Part shown: positions 1 through 6,721 of the stretch, piece by piece
Numbering within the stretch: the first letter of the stretch is position 1
Layout of the letters: each line of letters starts with the position of its first letter
Source: Intestinibacillus sp050255995
Lineage (GTDB): Bacteria > Bacillota > Clostridia > Oscillospirales > Butyricicoccaceae
DNA length: 13,716 nt
Reading direction: 5' to 3'
Assembly: GCA_050255995.1 (NCBI GenBank)
Contig: JBFWIM010000044.1
Coordinates: forward strand, 1-13,716
The notes under the pieces: generated by a model
What the model was told of the DNA's origin: nothing
Databases searched by the model: none
What the model saw: the letters and a program-made list of their open reading frames with translations, nothing else
Position numbers and translations under genes: made by a program

Positions 1-1
1 T

Positions 2-538
2 GAGAACGTTTTTTACGGCTTTTATTTTATCGTAATTTTTATGTGCGGTCTTGTAATTTTAGTCGTACCGCTTCTGGCAAAAGTTCTGCTCAAGGGCGCG
101 TTTTACAACGCGTGGAGATATGTGCCAGTTTTAATCATTGCGACCTGCTTAAATTGTTTTTCCATTTATTTTGGCACGCTCTATAATGCCGCAAAGAAAA
201 ACTCCATGATTTTCTTCTCTACACTTCTCGGTGCGATCACCAATGTAAGCGTGTGTTTGCTGCTGGTACCGCGAATCGGAATATGGGGGGCGTGCGGTGC
301 AAGCGTTTGCGGGTATTTAGTGATCGTTATGATACGAATCGTAGATACACGAAAAATCATCAAAATCCCGATATCAAAGCGCTTTGTGTTGGGGAACTTT
401 TGTATTCTGGCTCTTGAGGCCGTTTCCATGGCTTTCGGTACGGGAACAATGATGCTGATCGCCGGTTCACTATTTGCTCTAATAAGCATAATGTGCATAT
501 ACCAGTTTCATACCAAAATACACAGATTATGGTCTTAG
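2..538 (+). CDS. Polysaccharide/O-unit flippase, Wzx/MATE type, C-terminal part (5' end outside window)
   Basis: Integral membrane protein that probably flips lipid-linked repeat units across the cytoplasmic membrane during surface-polysaccharide assembly. The frame is open to the window edge, so the ATG at 41 is an internal Met and the true start lies upstream. About 179 residues are visible, with five or six hydrophobic segments separated by short basic loops. Features such as GTLYNAAKK followed by a glycine-rich helix and LVPRIGIWGACGAS match the C-terminal half of polysaccharide-biosynthesis MATE-like flippases. The stop at 536-538 is followed 21 bp later by a pyruvyl-transferase gene, so the two are probably co-transcribed. 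Base composition is AT-rich compared with later genes, as is common in exchanged polysaccharide loci. The family call is by recognition; the substrate is unknown. Confidence 0.8.
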   Translation, partial: ENVFYGFYFIVIFMCGLVILVVPLLAKVLLKGAFYNAWRYVPVLIIATCLNCFSIYFGTLYNAAKKNSMIFFSTLLGAITNVSVCLLLVPRIGIWGACGASVCGYLVIVMIRIVDTRKIIKIPISKRFVLGNFCILALEAVSMAFGTGTMMLIAGSLFALISIMCIYQFHTKIHRLWS

Positions 539-559
539 CACGTGAGTGAGGAGGCAGTT

Positions 560-1671
560 ATGAAGATTGGTATATGGGGGTATTATGGACAGCGCAATGT
601 TGGAGATGACCTCCTTATGGAGACTCTGGTTACCCGGATACAAGAGATCAGAGAGGATGCTGAAATACGCATATTTGTCAATCCGGAACAGGTTGAGTCT
701 ATGCAAGAACGATACCTAGCTTTACGCATACTTTCAAGAACGACTAAGATAAGCCTGAAGCAGGCGCTATCATTAGACGTTCTTATTATAGGCGCTGGCG
801 GACTGTTGCCAAAGAATGATACGAAAAAGATCTGCTTTTTTTGATATTGTCGTTTTTGATGCGGTTGCGAGGAAAAAAGGTTGGCCTTATCGGGCTTGGT
901 ATCGGAACGGAAAATTTTAAATCACAACTGAATTTATTTTTATTCTCCATTTGGTTTCGCCTTTGCAACGTGGCTGTTTTCCGGCAGGAGATTGATCGTC
1001 AGGTGCCTGGGTGGGTACTCGTACCTCGGAAAAATATTATTAGCGCAGATCTTATGCTCTCTCAAAATTCTCTTCCGCGATTACAAACGGAGACTAAGCA
1101 TCAAGTTGCGATATCATTGGCGAGCGAATTTAAAAACAGGGAAGAGAGCCGGCAGGACTTTATTGCGGAAATCGTTCCAGTTATTAAACATGTGATTGAG
1201 CAGAATTATGAGGTGCATTTGATCTCATTTATGAACGAAGAAGATCAAAGCTTAAATGATGATGTAGCTGCTAAAATGAATCATCCTAAGTGTAAATGCA
1301 TCCAATATTCAGAGCAAACAATTCATGCATGTACTGAGTTTGCGGAAGCGGAATATGCATTATGTATGCGGTTCCATGCATCCGTGCTCGCGCTGAACTA
1401 CGGAACGCCCTTTTTCGCCATAAAATATGGAGATAAAACGGACGATTTGGTACATCGCACGGGGTTGGATGCATATTCTTGCAGATACCGACTGAATGAC
1501 TCCCAAGCAGGAAATGCATTTACAAATATTAAACATAGTGTTTTGATAGAGGGCTTTGACCGGTTAAGAAAATATCGAGAGCAAGTCAGAGCTGGCATGA
1601 GAAAAGGAAGGCTTGAGTTGGCTATGCTTTCGGATAAAAATCTGGACGGACTCCGCGATTTACTTCTTTAA
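560..1671 (+). pseudogene. Polysaccharide pyruvyl transferase (CsaB/WcaK family), frameshifted at a T7 run
   Basis: Family members transfer pyruvyl groups from phosphoenolpyruvate to surface sugars; CsaB ketals anchor SLH proteins to the wall. Start chosen at ATG 560, five bases after GAGGAGG (548-554), giving MKIGIWGYYGQRNVGDD, the usual N-terminus; a GTG at 542 is a less likely start. The first frame covers about 94 residues, including the glycine-rich IIGAGGLLP, and hits TGA at 842-844 right after seven T (836-842). The family continues at once in the -1 frame from 841 with GKKVGLIGLGIG and later a CMRFHASVLALNYGTPFFAIKYGDK-type block near 1365. The two parts total about 370 residues, normal for the family, so one base is probably missing from the T run. 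It may be a real pseudogene, a sequencing error, or a gene read by slippage at the T run. The linked SLH-bearing protein at 6722-8740 makes an S-layer anchoring role possible but unproven. Confidence 0.75.
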
Positions 1672-1753
1672 AATAGGTGCCTCCCAGGTTATTTATCATA
1701 TATCCAACCGGGTGAATGATCAAATAACAATTTTGATAATGAAGGTAAAAGTA

Positions 1754-2749
1754 ATGTCCATCTTAGTCTTAGGCGGGGCTGGCTACATCGGCTCCCATAC
1801 CGTATATGCATTAGTTGAAGCCGGAGAGGATGTTGTCGTGGCGGACAACCTGGAAACAGGGTTCCGCGAAGCGGTACATCCAAAGGCGCGGTTTTATCAG
1901 GCGGATATCCGCAAACGTACAGAAATAGACCATGTATTTGACGCCGAGAAGATTGACGGCGTGGTTCATTTTGCGGCGAGTTCTCAGGTCGGGGAGTCCA
2001 TGGCAAATCCGCTTAAGTACTATGACAACAATCTTTGCGGAACCAAAGTGCTGCTGGAATCGATGGTGGCGCATGGTGTGGATAAGATCGTATTTTCATC
2101 CACTGCGGCGATCTATGGTGAACCGGAGCGAATGCCAATTCTTGAGGCCGATGCGGCCCGCCCGACGAGCTGCTATGGTGAGACAAAGCTGTCCATGGAA
2201 AAACTGTTTCAATGGGTCTCAGCGGCGCACGATCTTCGATTTGTGTCTTTGCGATATTTTAATGCATGCGGCGCGCATGCTTCGGGAGAAATTGGAGAAG
2301 CGCACGCGCCCGAAACACACCTGATTCCTTTAATTTTGCAGGTGGCGGGTGGACAACGCCAAAAAATCATGATTTTCGGCGATGATTATCCGACATCGGA
2401 CGGCACCTGCGTGCGGGATTACATACACGTCGCCGATCTGGCGCAGGCGCATATTCTGGCGTTCCGGTATTTGACGCAGGGTGGGCAGAATGCTATTTTT
2501 AATCTTGGCAATGGCGTCGGTTTTACCGTCAGGGAAGTGATTGACGCTGCGCGGCGGGTTACTGGCCATGCGATTCCGGCCGAAATTGCCCCGCGCCGCG
2601 CAGGCGATCCTGCACAGCTTGTGGCTTCCTGTGAGAAGGCAAAGTCGGTACTGGGGTGGAGGCCGCAATATGATGACCTTGGAACCATCATTTCCACTGC
2701 ATGGAACTGGCATAAAACCCATCCGGAGGGGTACCGGGCCGTGCAATAA
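1754..2749 (+). CDS. galE: UDP-glucose 4-epimerase
   Basis: Cytosolic NAD-dependent short-chain dehydrogenase/reductase that interconverts UDP-glucose and UDP-galactose, here probably supplying the polysaccharide locus. The 331 residues are about the family's usual 330-340. The N-terminal NAD-binding motif GGAGYIGS is at residues 7-14. The catalytic region shows FSSTAAIYG (residues 114-122, with Thr117 at the usual Ser/Thr position), Tyr141 and Lys145 in YGETK. The substrate-binding RYFNACGA, DYPTSDGTCVRDYIHVADLA and GVGFTVREVI blocks are all present. Start chosen at ATG 1754 because GAAGG lies about eight bases upstream; ATG 1739 is an in-frame alternative adding five residues. It follows the pyruvyl-transferase gene by 82 bp on the same strand. 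No key residue is missing, and the gene looks functional. Confidence 0.95.
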   Translation: MSILVLGGAGYIGSHTVYALVEAGEDVVVADNLETGFREAVHPKARFYQADIRKRTEIDHVFDAEKIDGVVHFAASSQVGESMANPLKYYDNNLCGTKVLLESMVAHGVDKIVFSSTAAIYGEPERMPILEADAARPTSCYGETKLSMEKLFQWVSAAHDLRFVSLRYFNACGAHASGEIGEAHAPETHLIPLILQVAGGQRQKIMIFGDDYPTSDGTCVRDYIHVADLAQAHILAFRYLTQGGQNAIFNLGNGVGFTVREVIDAARRVTGHAIPAEIAPRRAGDPAQLVASCEKAKSVLGWRPQYDDLGTIISTAWNWHKTHPEGYRAVQ

Positions 2750-2911
2750 AGGTCCCGCGGTGCAGGCAACAGCGCCTAAGCGCATAAATACAGGGTTTAT
2801 TTCACGCCGGAAGAGCTTTACCCCGCCGATTGATCTGCTCTTGCCTTTGCGATACCCCTGCTGGAAGTTATTTGTTACGGATTACTGGCGGAAGGGTTTG
2901 GGGGAAGTCTG

Positions 2912-3865
2912 GTGAAGCGTATGAATCGGAGAAAAGTCTGGGCGGGGCTTACTGTCCTGTGGTTGGGATTTATTTTCTGGAACGCTCTGCACACCGGCAC
3001 CGCATCCGACCATATGTGCTCTGCTGTATTGGCATGGCTGCATGAGCTTCCGGGTACCGCCCGGATTTCGAGCTGTATGGCTTGGGAGGTTGCCCGTTTT
3101 ACGGAGTTCTGGATTCTTGGCGCATTGTTCAGCCTGTGGTCCCATGCCCTTATGTATACTGTGCAGAAACGGTTTACTCTCTCGCTGCTTGGCGTTTTGC
3201 AGACCGCCGTTATTTATGAAACCGTTCCGTATTTTGTCCCCGGCCGTACGGGCATGGTGCGGAATGTGCTGATTGATTTTTCTAGCGGCGCATGCGCGGT
3301 GCTGATTGTCGCGGTTCTGTTGTGGCTGCTTTGGGGGCGCAAGCAAATTAGGCAAGCCTCTTGCCAGGATGTTGGCGTTTCCTGGAAGAAAACGCCACAC
3401 CGGTGGCTTTTTTTCGTGATATTGGCCGTTCTCCTGTGCTTTATCTGGGGGAATTCCATTCTTAACGCCTGTGTTTCGAATGAAATCAGCGAAACCTCTT
3501 TAAAAATTGTGAGGTTTTTGGAAACGGCGGCTGAAAGAAACAAGTTTGTAAAAGCGGCAATCGAGCATATGGGCATTGCCGTAGATAATCACCGTATACG
3601 GAAGCTTGCACATTTCTCGGAATATTCGTTGCTGGGCATGGCGCTGTTATTTTTAGTTGGCGGCAACCGCCGAAAACCATGGGAATACTGGCATCTGCTT
3701 TGGCTGCTGGCAGTATGGATTCCTGTAATGGACGAGGGCATACAGTATTTTTCAAAAGGGCGTACGCCCCTGATCACCGATGTATGGATTGACTTCTGTG
3801 GAATTGTGTGCGGTATCTTTCTGGCGTCTGTTTTTGAACGGTTGAGGCGTCGGCTATGGCACTGA
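2912..3865 (+). CDS. Membrane protein with two tandem VanZ-like domains
   Basis: Multi-pass membrane protein of 317 residues, about twice a single VanZ-like domain. The second copy (residues about 229-303) has the full pattern: RKLAHFSEY, DEGIQYFSKGR, then ITDVWIDFCG, with hydrophobic helices between. The first copy (about 59-130) repeats the layout (ARFTEFWILG, IYETVPYFVPGR, VLIDFSSG) but several conserved polar residues differ: His234 corresponds to Arg62, Asp274 to Tyr102, Gln278 to Pro106 and Asp290 to Asn118. VanZ-family proteins are linked to teicoplanin resistance and cell-envelope stress, but the biochemical role is not established. Start is GTG 2912 behind GGGGGAAG; ATG 2921 is an alternative. 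It lies 162 bp after galE with no terminator seen between, and converges with the dehydrogenase gene 20 bp downstream. Confidence 0.82.
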   Translation: MKRMNRRKVWAGLTVLWLGFIFWNALHTGTASDHMCSAVLAWLHELPGTARISSCMAWEVARFTEFWILGALFSLWSHALMYTVQKRFTLSLLGVLQTAVIYETVPYFVPGRTGMVRNVLIDFSSGACAVLIVAVLLWLLWGRKQIRQASCQDVGVSWKKTPHRWLFFVILAVLLCFIWGNSILNACVSNEISETSLKIVRFLETAAERNKFVKAAIEHMGIAVDNHRIRKLAHFSEYSLLGMALLFLVGGNRRKPWEYWHLLWLLAVWIPVMDEGIQYFSKGRTPLITDVWIDFCGIVCGIFLASVFERLRRRLWH

Positions 3866-3885
3866 TCCGTTTGGACGCTGCGGGT

Positions 3886-5109
3886 TCAGGTGGTGAATAC
3901 GGCAAACTTCTTTTCCAGATCCGTGTTGATGGATTTGGTCTGCTTCCGCAGGCTGCGCGTGCTGTCGCGCAGCTCTTTTTGCCTGTCTGCGGCGAGCTCC
4001 AATGCGTGGATATAAGGCGCGGCGCCCGGCTTTCTCAGCATTCTTTCGCAGAGTTCCTGCATGTTTCTGCCGATTTTTTCATCAATCGACGATCTGACGC
4101 GCGCCCACTTTTTCTCAATAGGCAGATTCATCAGATCCTGCTGCTCCAGCAGCCACTCCTCGTAGCTGGAGATGACACCGCCGGAATTGGCGATGATGCC
4201 AGGAATGGAGATCACGCCCCGCCGGTTGATTTCCTCACGCGCCGCCATGTCGGTGTATGCGATATTCGCGCCCTCCACAATCAGCCGGGCCTGAATTTTC
4301 CGCACATTTTCCGCGTGGATGCTTCTGCCCGGTCCTGCCAGCAGCAAAATATCCGCTTCCTGCTCCAGCAGCCATCTGCTGTCAGGGTGGAAGGTTGCGC
4401 CCGCAAACGCACCTTTCTGCTGCGCGATGGTGCCCTTTTGATCAATCAGCGCGCACAGAGCCTCGCCCGGCAGACCGGCTTCGCAGTAAATTGCGCCCGA
4501 AATATCGCTCACGCCAAGGATTTTCACGCCCTTTTCCAGCAGAATTTTAATGGCGTTGCCGCCGACCTCGCCGATGCCCTCCACAATGGCGGCCGCGCTT
4601 GGCAGGGCAAAAGGCAGCCGCAGGTGCGCAATGGCTTTTTCCGCGCACAGCACCGCGCCGTATGCCGTGCTTCCCAGTTCGTGAGGGATGCCGCTGCTTT
4701 TGCCGGTGGCCGCGATCCGGGCTTTGCGCCAGCCCTTTACCGAGGCACAGCCCGCCACAAAGGCATCCACCGCGGTGCTGTCGGTGTTGACATCCGGCGC
4801 AGCGCACCATTTGTAGGGCAGGAATTCAATTTTGGAAAGCTCCCGGCCGAACGCGTACATGGCCTTTTCCACTTCGCCGTAGTCCGCAAGGCGGATGCCG
4901 CCCTTCGCGCCGCCGAACGGCAGGCCTGCCAGCGTGCATTTTCGCGTCATTTCCGATGCCAGAGAGGCGATTTCCTCCTCTGTGACATTCGGGTGGATGC
5001 GGATACCGCCCTTTGCCGGCGTGGTGCTTTCCACGGAGTCGATCACCAGAATCGCTTCCGCGTCCAGCTTGTATTTCTCAAGATTCAGCTTTATGACCAT
5101 CGAGGACAT
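3886..5109 (-). CDS. Glu/Leu/Phe/Val dehydrogenase, probably glutamate dehydrogenase
   Basis: NAD(P)-dependent oxidative deamination of an amino acid, most likely L-glutamate to 2-oxoglutarate and ammonium, in the cytosol. Numbered from ATG 5109 (407 aa): substrate-binding Lys33 in AKGGIRIHP, second Lys57 in MTRK, catalytic Lys69 in PFGGAKGG, catalytic Asp106 in APDVN, a Rossmann motif VEGIGEVGG near 176-184, and NSGGVISSYEEW near 308-319, which keeps the Ser used for the glutamate side chain. These residues favour glutamate over leucine or phenylalanine. The segment ATGKSSGIPHELGST is less usual. The start is uncertain: ATG 5109 has AAAGG about eleven bases upstream; ATG 5136 and TTG 5148 are in frame; the frame stays open further up to a strong ribosome binding site at 5231-5238 but with no ATG, GTG or TTG there. 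It diverges from the AraC regulator. Confidence 0.9.
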   Translation of the reverse strand: MSSMVIKLNLEKYKLDAEAILVIDSVESTTPAKGGIRIHPNVTEEEIASLASEMTRKCTLAGLPFGGAKGGIRLADYGEVEKAMYAFGRELSKIEFLPYKWCAAPDVNTDSTAVDAFVAGCASVKGWRKARIAATGKSSGIPHELGSTAYGAVLCAEKAIAHLRLPFALPSAAAIVEGIGEVGGNAIKILLEKGVKILGVSDISGAIYCEAGLPGEALCALIDQKGTIAQQKGAFAGATFHPDSRWLLEQEADILLLAGPGRSIHAENVRKIQARLIVEGANIAYTDMAAREEINRRGVISIPGIIANSGGVISSYEEWLLEQQDLMNLPIEKKWARVRSSIDEKIGRNMQELCERMLRKPGAAPYIHALELAADRQKELRDSTRSLRKQTKSINTDLEKKFAVFTT

Positions 5110-5155
5110 TTTCTCATCAACCTTTCCAATGCGCATGTTTCCGTGCAAAATAAAA

Positions 5156-5238
5156 TCATTTGTGAGGGTGCGTTTTTGCCAAAGGCGTTTCGGGACACAA
5201 CGCCGGCCCCTTTTGCTCCAAATTTTCCAGCCTCCTTT
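5156..5238 (-). promoter_or_regulatory. Strong ribosome binding site with a 21-codon TTG-started leader ORF
   Basis: On the minus strand an optimal AAAGGAGG (5238-5231) is followed ten bases later by TTG at 5221-5219. That codon opens a 21-codon ORF ending in TGA at 5158-5156, about 50 bases before the ATG chosen for the dehydrogenase. The dehydrogenase frame itself is also open across this stretch but offers only a rare ATT codon at suitable spacing. Either a short leader peptide is translated here, or the dehydrogenase has an N-terminal extension, or a base is missing. The site is plain to see; its use is inference. Confidence 0.35.
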
Positions 5239-5266
5239 TGTGCAGATTGATCAATAATTTGGTTCT

Positions 5267-5304
5267 AAATATACGCTGTTTGCGGAAGGTACAATTGTAT
5301 ATTT
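5267..5304. repeat. Inverted repeat AAATATAC / GTATATTT, candidate operator
   Basis: Perfect 8-bp arms at 5267-5274 and 5297-5304 with 22 bp between them, so the arm centres are 30 bp apart, close to three helical turns. The right arm overlaps the palindrome TACAATTGTA (5290-5299). It lies between two divergent genes, one of which encodes an AraC-type regulator, so a regulator site is plausible. The AT-rich arms make chance occurrence possible. Confidence 0.4.
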
Positions 5305-5403
5305 CGGAACAACGTTGGTTTATAAAATAAGGCGGAAATACGGGGCGATACAGCCAGAGGCCGTACCCCGCAAAATACTGTTAAAAATGACTGCGCCGAA
5401 CAG

Positions 5404-5432
5404 TTGACATTTTAGTATGCCTGCGCTATCCT
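5404..5432 (+). promoter_or_regulatory. Sigma-A type promoter for the AraC-family gene
   Basis: TTGACA (5404-5409, perfect -35), a 17-bp spacer and TATCCT (5427-5432, four of six -10 matches). Transcription would begin near 5439 and leave a leader of about 85 nt before ATG 5525. This also argues against the upstream in-frame ATG at 5417, which lies inside the promoter spacer. Confidence 0.55.
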
Positions 5433-5524
5433 ACCGGAAGAACAGGCGCGGGGAGGCGTCGCCCGGAGGCCTGTGCTCGTTGGTTGGAACGCCTGATGCA
5501 GAGAGGATTCTCGAAGGGGAACAG

Positions 5525-6346
5525 ATGAAACCGGTACAGCCTTATTTCGTACTTGCCACGGACCAATACTATGAAGCGCCGGTGATGCGCGACGGGATTG
5601 CGTCCCTGTACCACTACCGCAGGAACTGCCGCGCGCTCGAGCGTATCCACGCTATTCCCGACGGCTGTATCGACGTATATTTTGAAAGGGATTGTGCCGG
5701 CATACATGCCCGTGTCTGCGGCACGGTGCGGAAAAGCACTCCGGTGCCGATGAAAAACGGCAACGAATATTTCGGCATCCGGTTTCTGCCCGGCGTTCTG
5801 CCCGCGAACCTGAACGCACAGATGAAGGATTTTGTGGAGCGGCGCGTCGATTTGGAGGATGTCGCGCAAAGCCGCAGCCTTGTCTGGCGGATTGAGCAGG
5901 CGAAGGACTGGAGACAGTGCGTCGGCCTGTTTCTGGAAGCGTACGAGGCAACCCGCCGAGAGCCGGGCTCCTGTCAGGAAAAACTGGCCGTTTATGTCAC
6001 GCAGCAGATGCTTTCCGCAAGGGGAGGCATCCGCATTCAGGAGCTGGCGCAAAAGAGCGGCTATTCCGCCCGGTACATCGCCACGATTTTCGAGCAGTAC
6101 GTCGGCATCAGCCCCAAAACGCTGGAACGGATCATCCAGTTCCAGAATGCCGTACACAGCATCAGCTATCACCAGGCGCGCCCGCTGACCGAGGTGGGCG
6201 CAGAAGCCGGTTATTTCGACCAGGCGCATTTTATTCGCGAATTTAAAAAGCATATGGGTCTCACACCGAACGAATACCGCAAACTGGTGCGCGAGCAGGC
6301 GTATTTGACGCATTTCGACGTTTCGCCGCCTGCGACCGCGCCATGA
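5525..6346 (+). CDS. AraC-family transcriptional regulator
   Basis: Cytosolic DNA-binding regulator of 273 residues. The C-terminal third carries the double helix-turn-helix: IRIQELAQKSGYSARYIATIF (near residues 172-192) and RPLTEVGAEAGYFDQAHFIREFKKHMGLTPNEYRKL at the end, ending in the typical second-helix and PxxYR signature. The N-terminal part, with IPDGCIDVYF and EYFGIRFLPG, resembles the DUF6597-type sensing domain of AraC regulators whose ligand is usually unknown. Start chosen at ATG 5525, four bases after AAGGGGA (5514-5520). It has its own promoter and a strong terminator about 110 bp downstream, so it is probably monocistronic. The dehydrogenase, read divergently, is the nearest candidate target; that link is inference. 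Confidence 0.9.
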   Translation: MKPVQPYFVLATDQYYEAPVMRDGIASLYHYRRNCRALERIHAIPDGCIDVYFERDCAGIHARVCGTVRKSTPVPMKNGNEYFGIRFLPGVLPANLNAQMKDFVERRVDLEDVAQSRSLVWRIEQAKDWRQCVGLFLEAYEATRREPGSCQEKLAVYVTQQMLSARGGIRIQELAQKSGYSARYIATIFEQYVGISPKTLERIIQFQNAVHSISYHQARPLTEVGAEAGYFDQAHFIREFKKHMGLTPNEYRKLVREQAYLTHFDVSPPATAP

Positions 6347-6454
6347 AGAAAGGCCGCATGAAACGCGCTGCAACGGATTTTGCAACTGACGCGGCATCCG
6401 GTGCGCAGTGTGCAATCTGTCAGGTTGCTGCATGTGATTTTTCCGCAAATTTGA

Positions 6455-6497
6455 AAACCGCCGCCCCTTTCGAAACAAGGGGGCGGCGGTTTCTTTT
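6455..6497 (+). terminator. Rho-independent terminator of the AraC gene
   Basis: A perfect 13-bp GC-rich stem (AAACCGCCGCCCC at 6455-6467 with its complement at 6480-6492), a 12-nt loop, and the T-rich tail TTTCTTTTC. It is about 110 bp past the AraC stop codon. The A run on the 5' side could also let it work on the opposite strand. Confidence 0.9.
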
Positions 6498-6613
6498 CAT
6501 TGTGACGCTTCGTCCGAACCACGCGTCGAAGAGCAGCCGTTTGTACGACGATTCGCGGCCCACGGCGGGTGCGGGATCAGGCCTTGCTCCGCTTTGTAAT
6601 ATATGGGATACAT

Positions 6614-6642
6614 TTGACCTATTTCTTACAATTGCATGATAT
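6614..6642 (+). promoter_or_regulatory. Candidate promoter of the phosphatase gene
   Basis: TTGACC (6614-6619, five of six -35 matches), a 17-bp spacer and TGATAT (6637-6642, four of six). It is about 80 bp upstream of the phosphatase ATG, and a palindrome lies just downstream. It is plausible but not strong. Confidence 0.45.
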
Positions 6643-6658
6643 TAGAATCTGAATTTCA

Positions 6659-6682
6659 TTGGTACCATAATAAGGGTATCAA
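6659..6682. promoter_or_regulatory. Imperfect palindrome TTGGTACC-N8-GGTATCAA, candidate operator
   Basis: Eight-base arms at 6659-6666 and 6675-6682 match at seven of eight positions when one is reverse-complemented. Their centres are 16 bp apart. The position, just past the predicted transcription start and before the ribosome binding site, is typical of a repressor site. No regulator can be named. Confidence 0.35.
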
Positions 6683-6721
6683 AGCAATCCCAAACAATGA
6701 GTGGAGAAAGGGCAATCAAAG

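Larger units (their letters stand above)
5110..5524. other. Divergent intergenic region, dehydrogenase / AraC regulator
   Basis: About 415 bp without a recognisable protein gene beyond the 21-codon leader ORF. From left to right it holds the dehydrogenase leader with its strong ribosome binding site, an inverted repeat (5267-5304) with a perfect TACAATTGTA palindrome between its arms and overlapping the right one (5290-5299), a promoter for the AraC gene (5404-5432), and an AraC leader of about 85 nt. That leader contains a small hairpin (ACAGGC 5442-5447 with GCCTGT 5469-5474). A convincing dehydrogenase promoter was not identified; TTGTAC near 5291-5296 on the minus strand with TATTTA 17 bp downstream is a weak candidate. 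Confidence 0.6.
6347..6721. other. Intergenic region between AraC gene and phosphatase gene
   Basis: About 375 bp. It contains the AraC terminator (6455-6497), then roughly 110 bp in which I see nothing specific, a candidate promoter (6614-6642), an imperfect palindrome (6659-6682) and the phosphatase ribosome binding site AAAGGG near 6707-6712. A 98-codon ORF crossing the terminator (6343-6639) shows no protein-like features and is not annotated. Confidence 0.6.

Noticed and set aside
3856..5250. 464-codon ORF on the plus strand
   Set aside because: It is the exact antisense of the dehydrogenase gene, whose protein shows all family motifs. The plus-strand product is rich in Arg, His and Ala with no recognisable motif, an effect of high-GC third positions.
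5417..5524. Upstream ATG start for the AraC-family gene
   Set aside because: The ATG lies inside the spacer of a good promoter and has no ribosome binding site, whereas ATG 5525 has AAGGGGA at four bases.
5426..6478. 350-codon ORF on the minus strand
   Set aside because: Antisense of the AraC-family gene and its terminator; no protein features.
6343..6639. 98-codon ORF after the AraC gene
   Set aside because: It passes through the strong terminator stem at 6455-6492 and has no convincing protein pattern.
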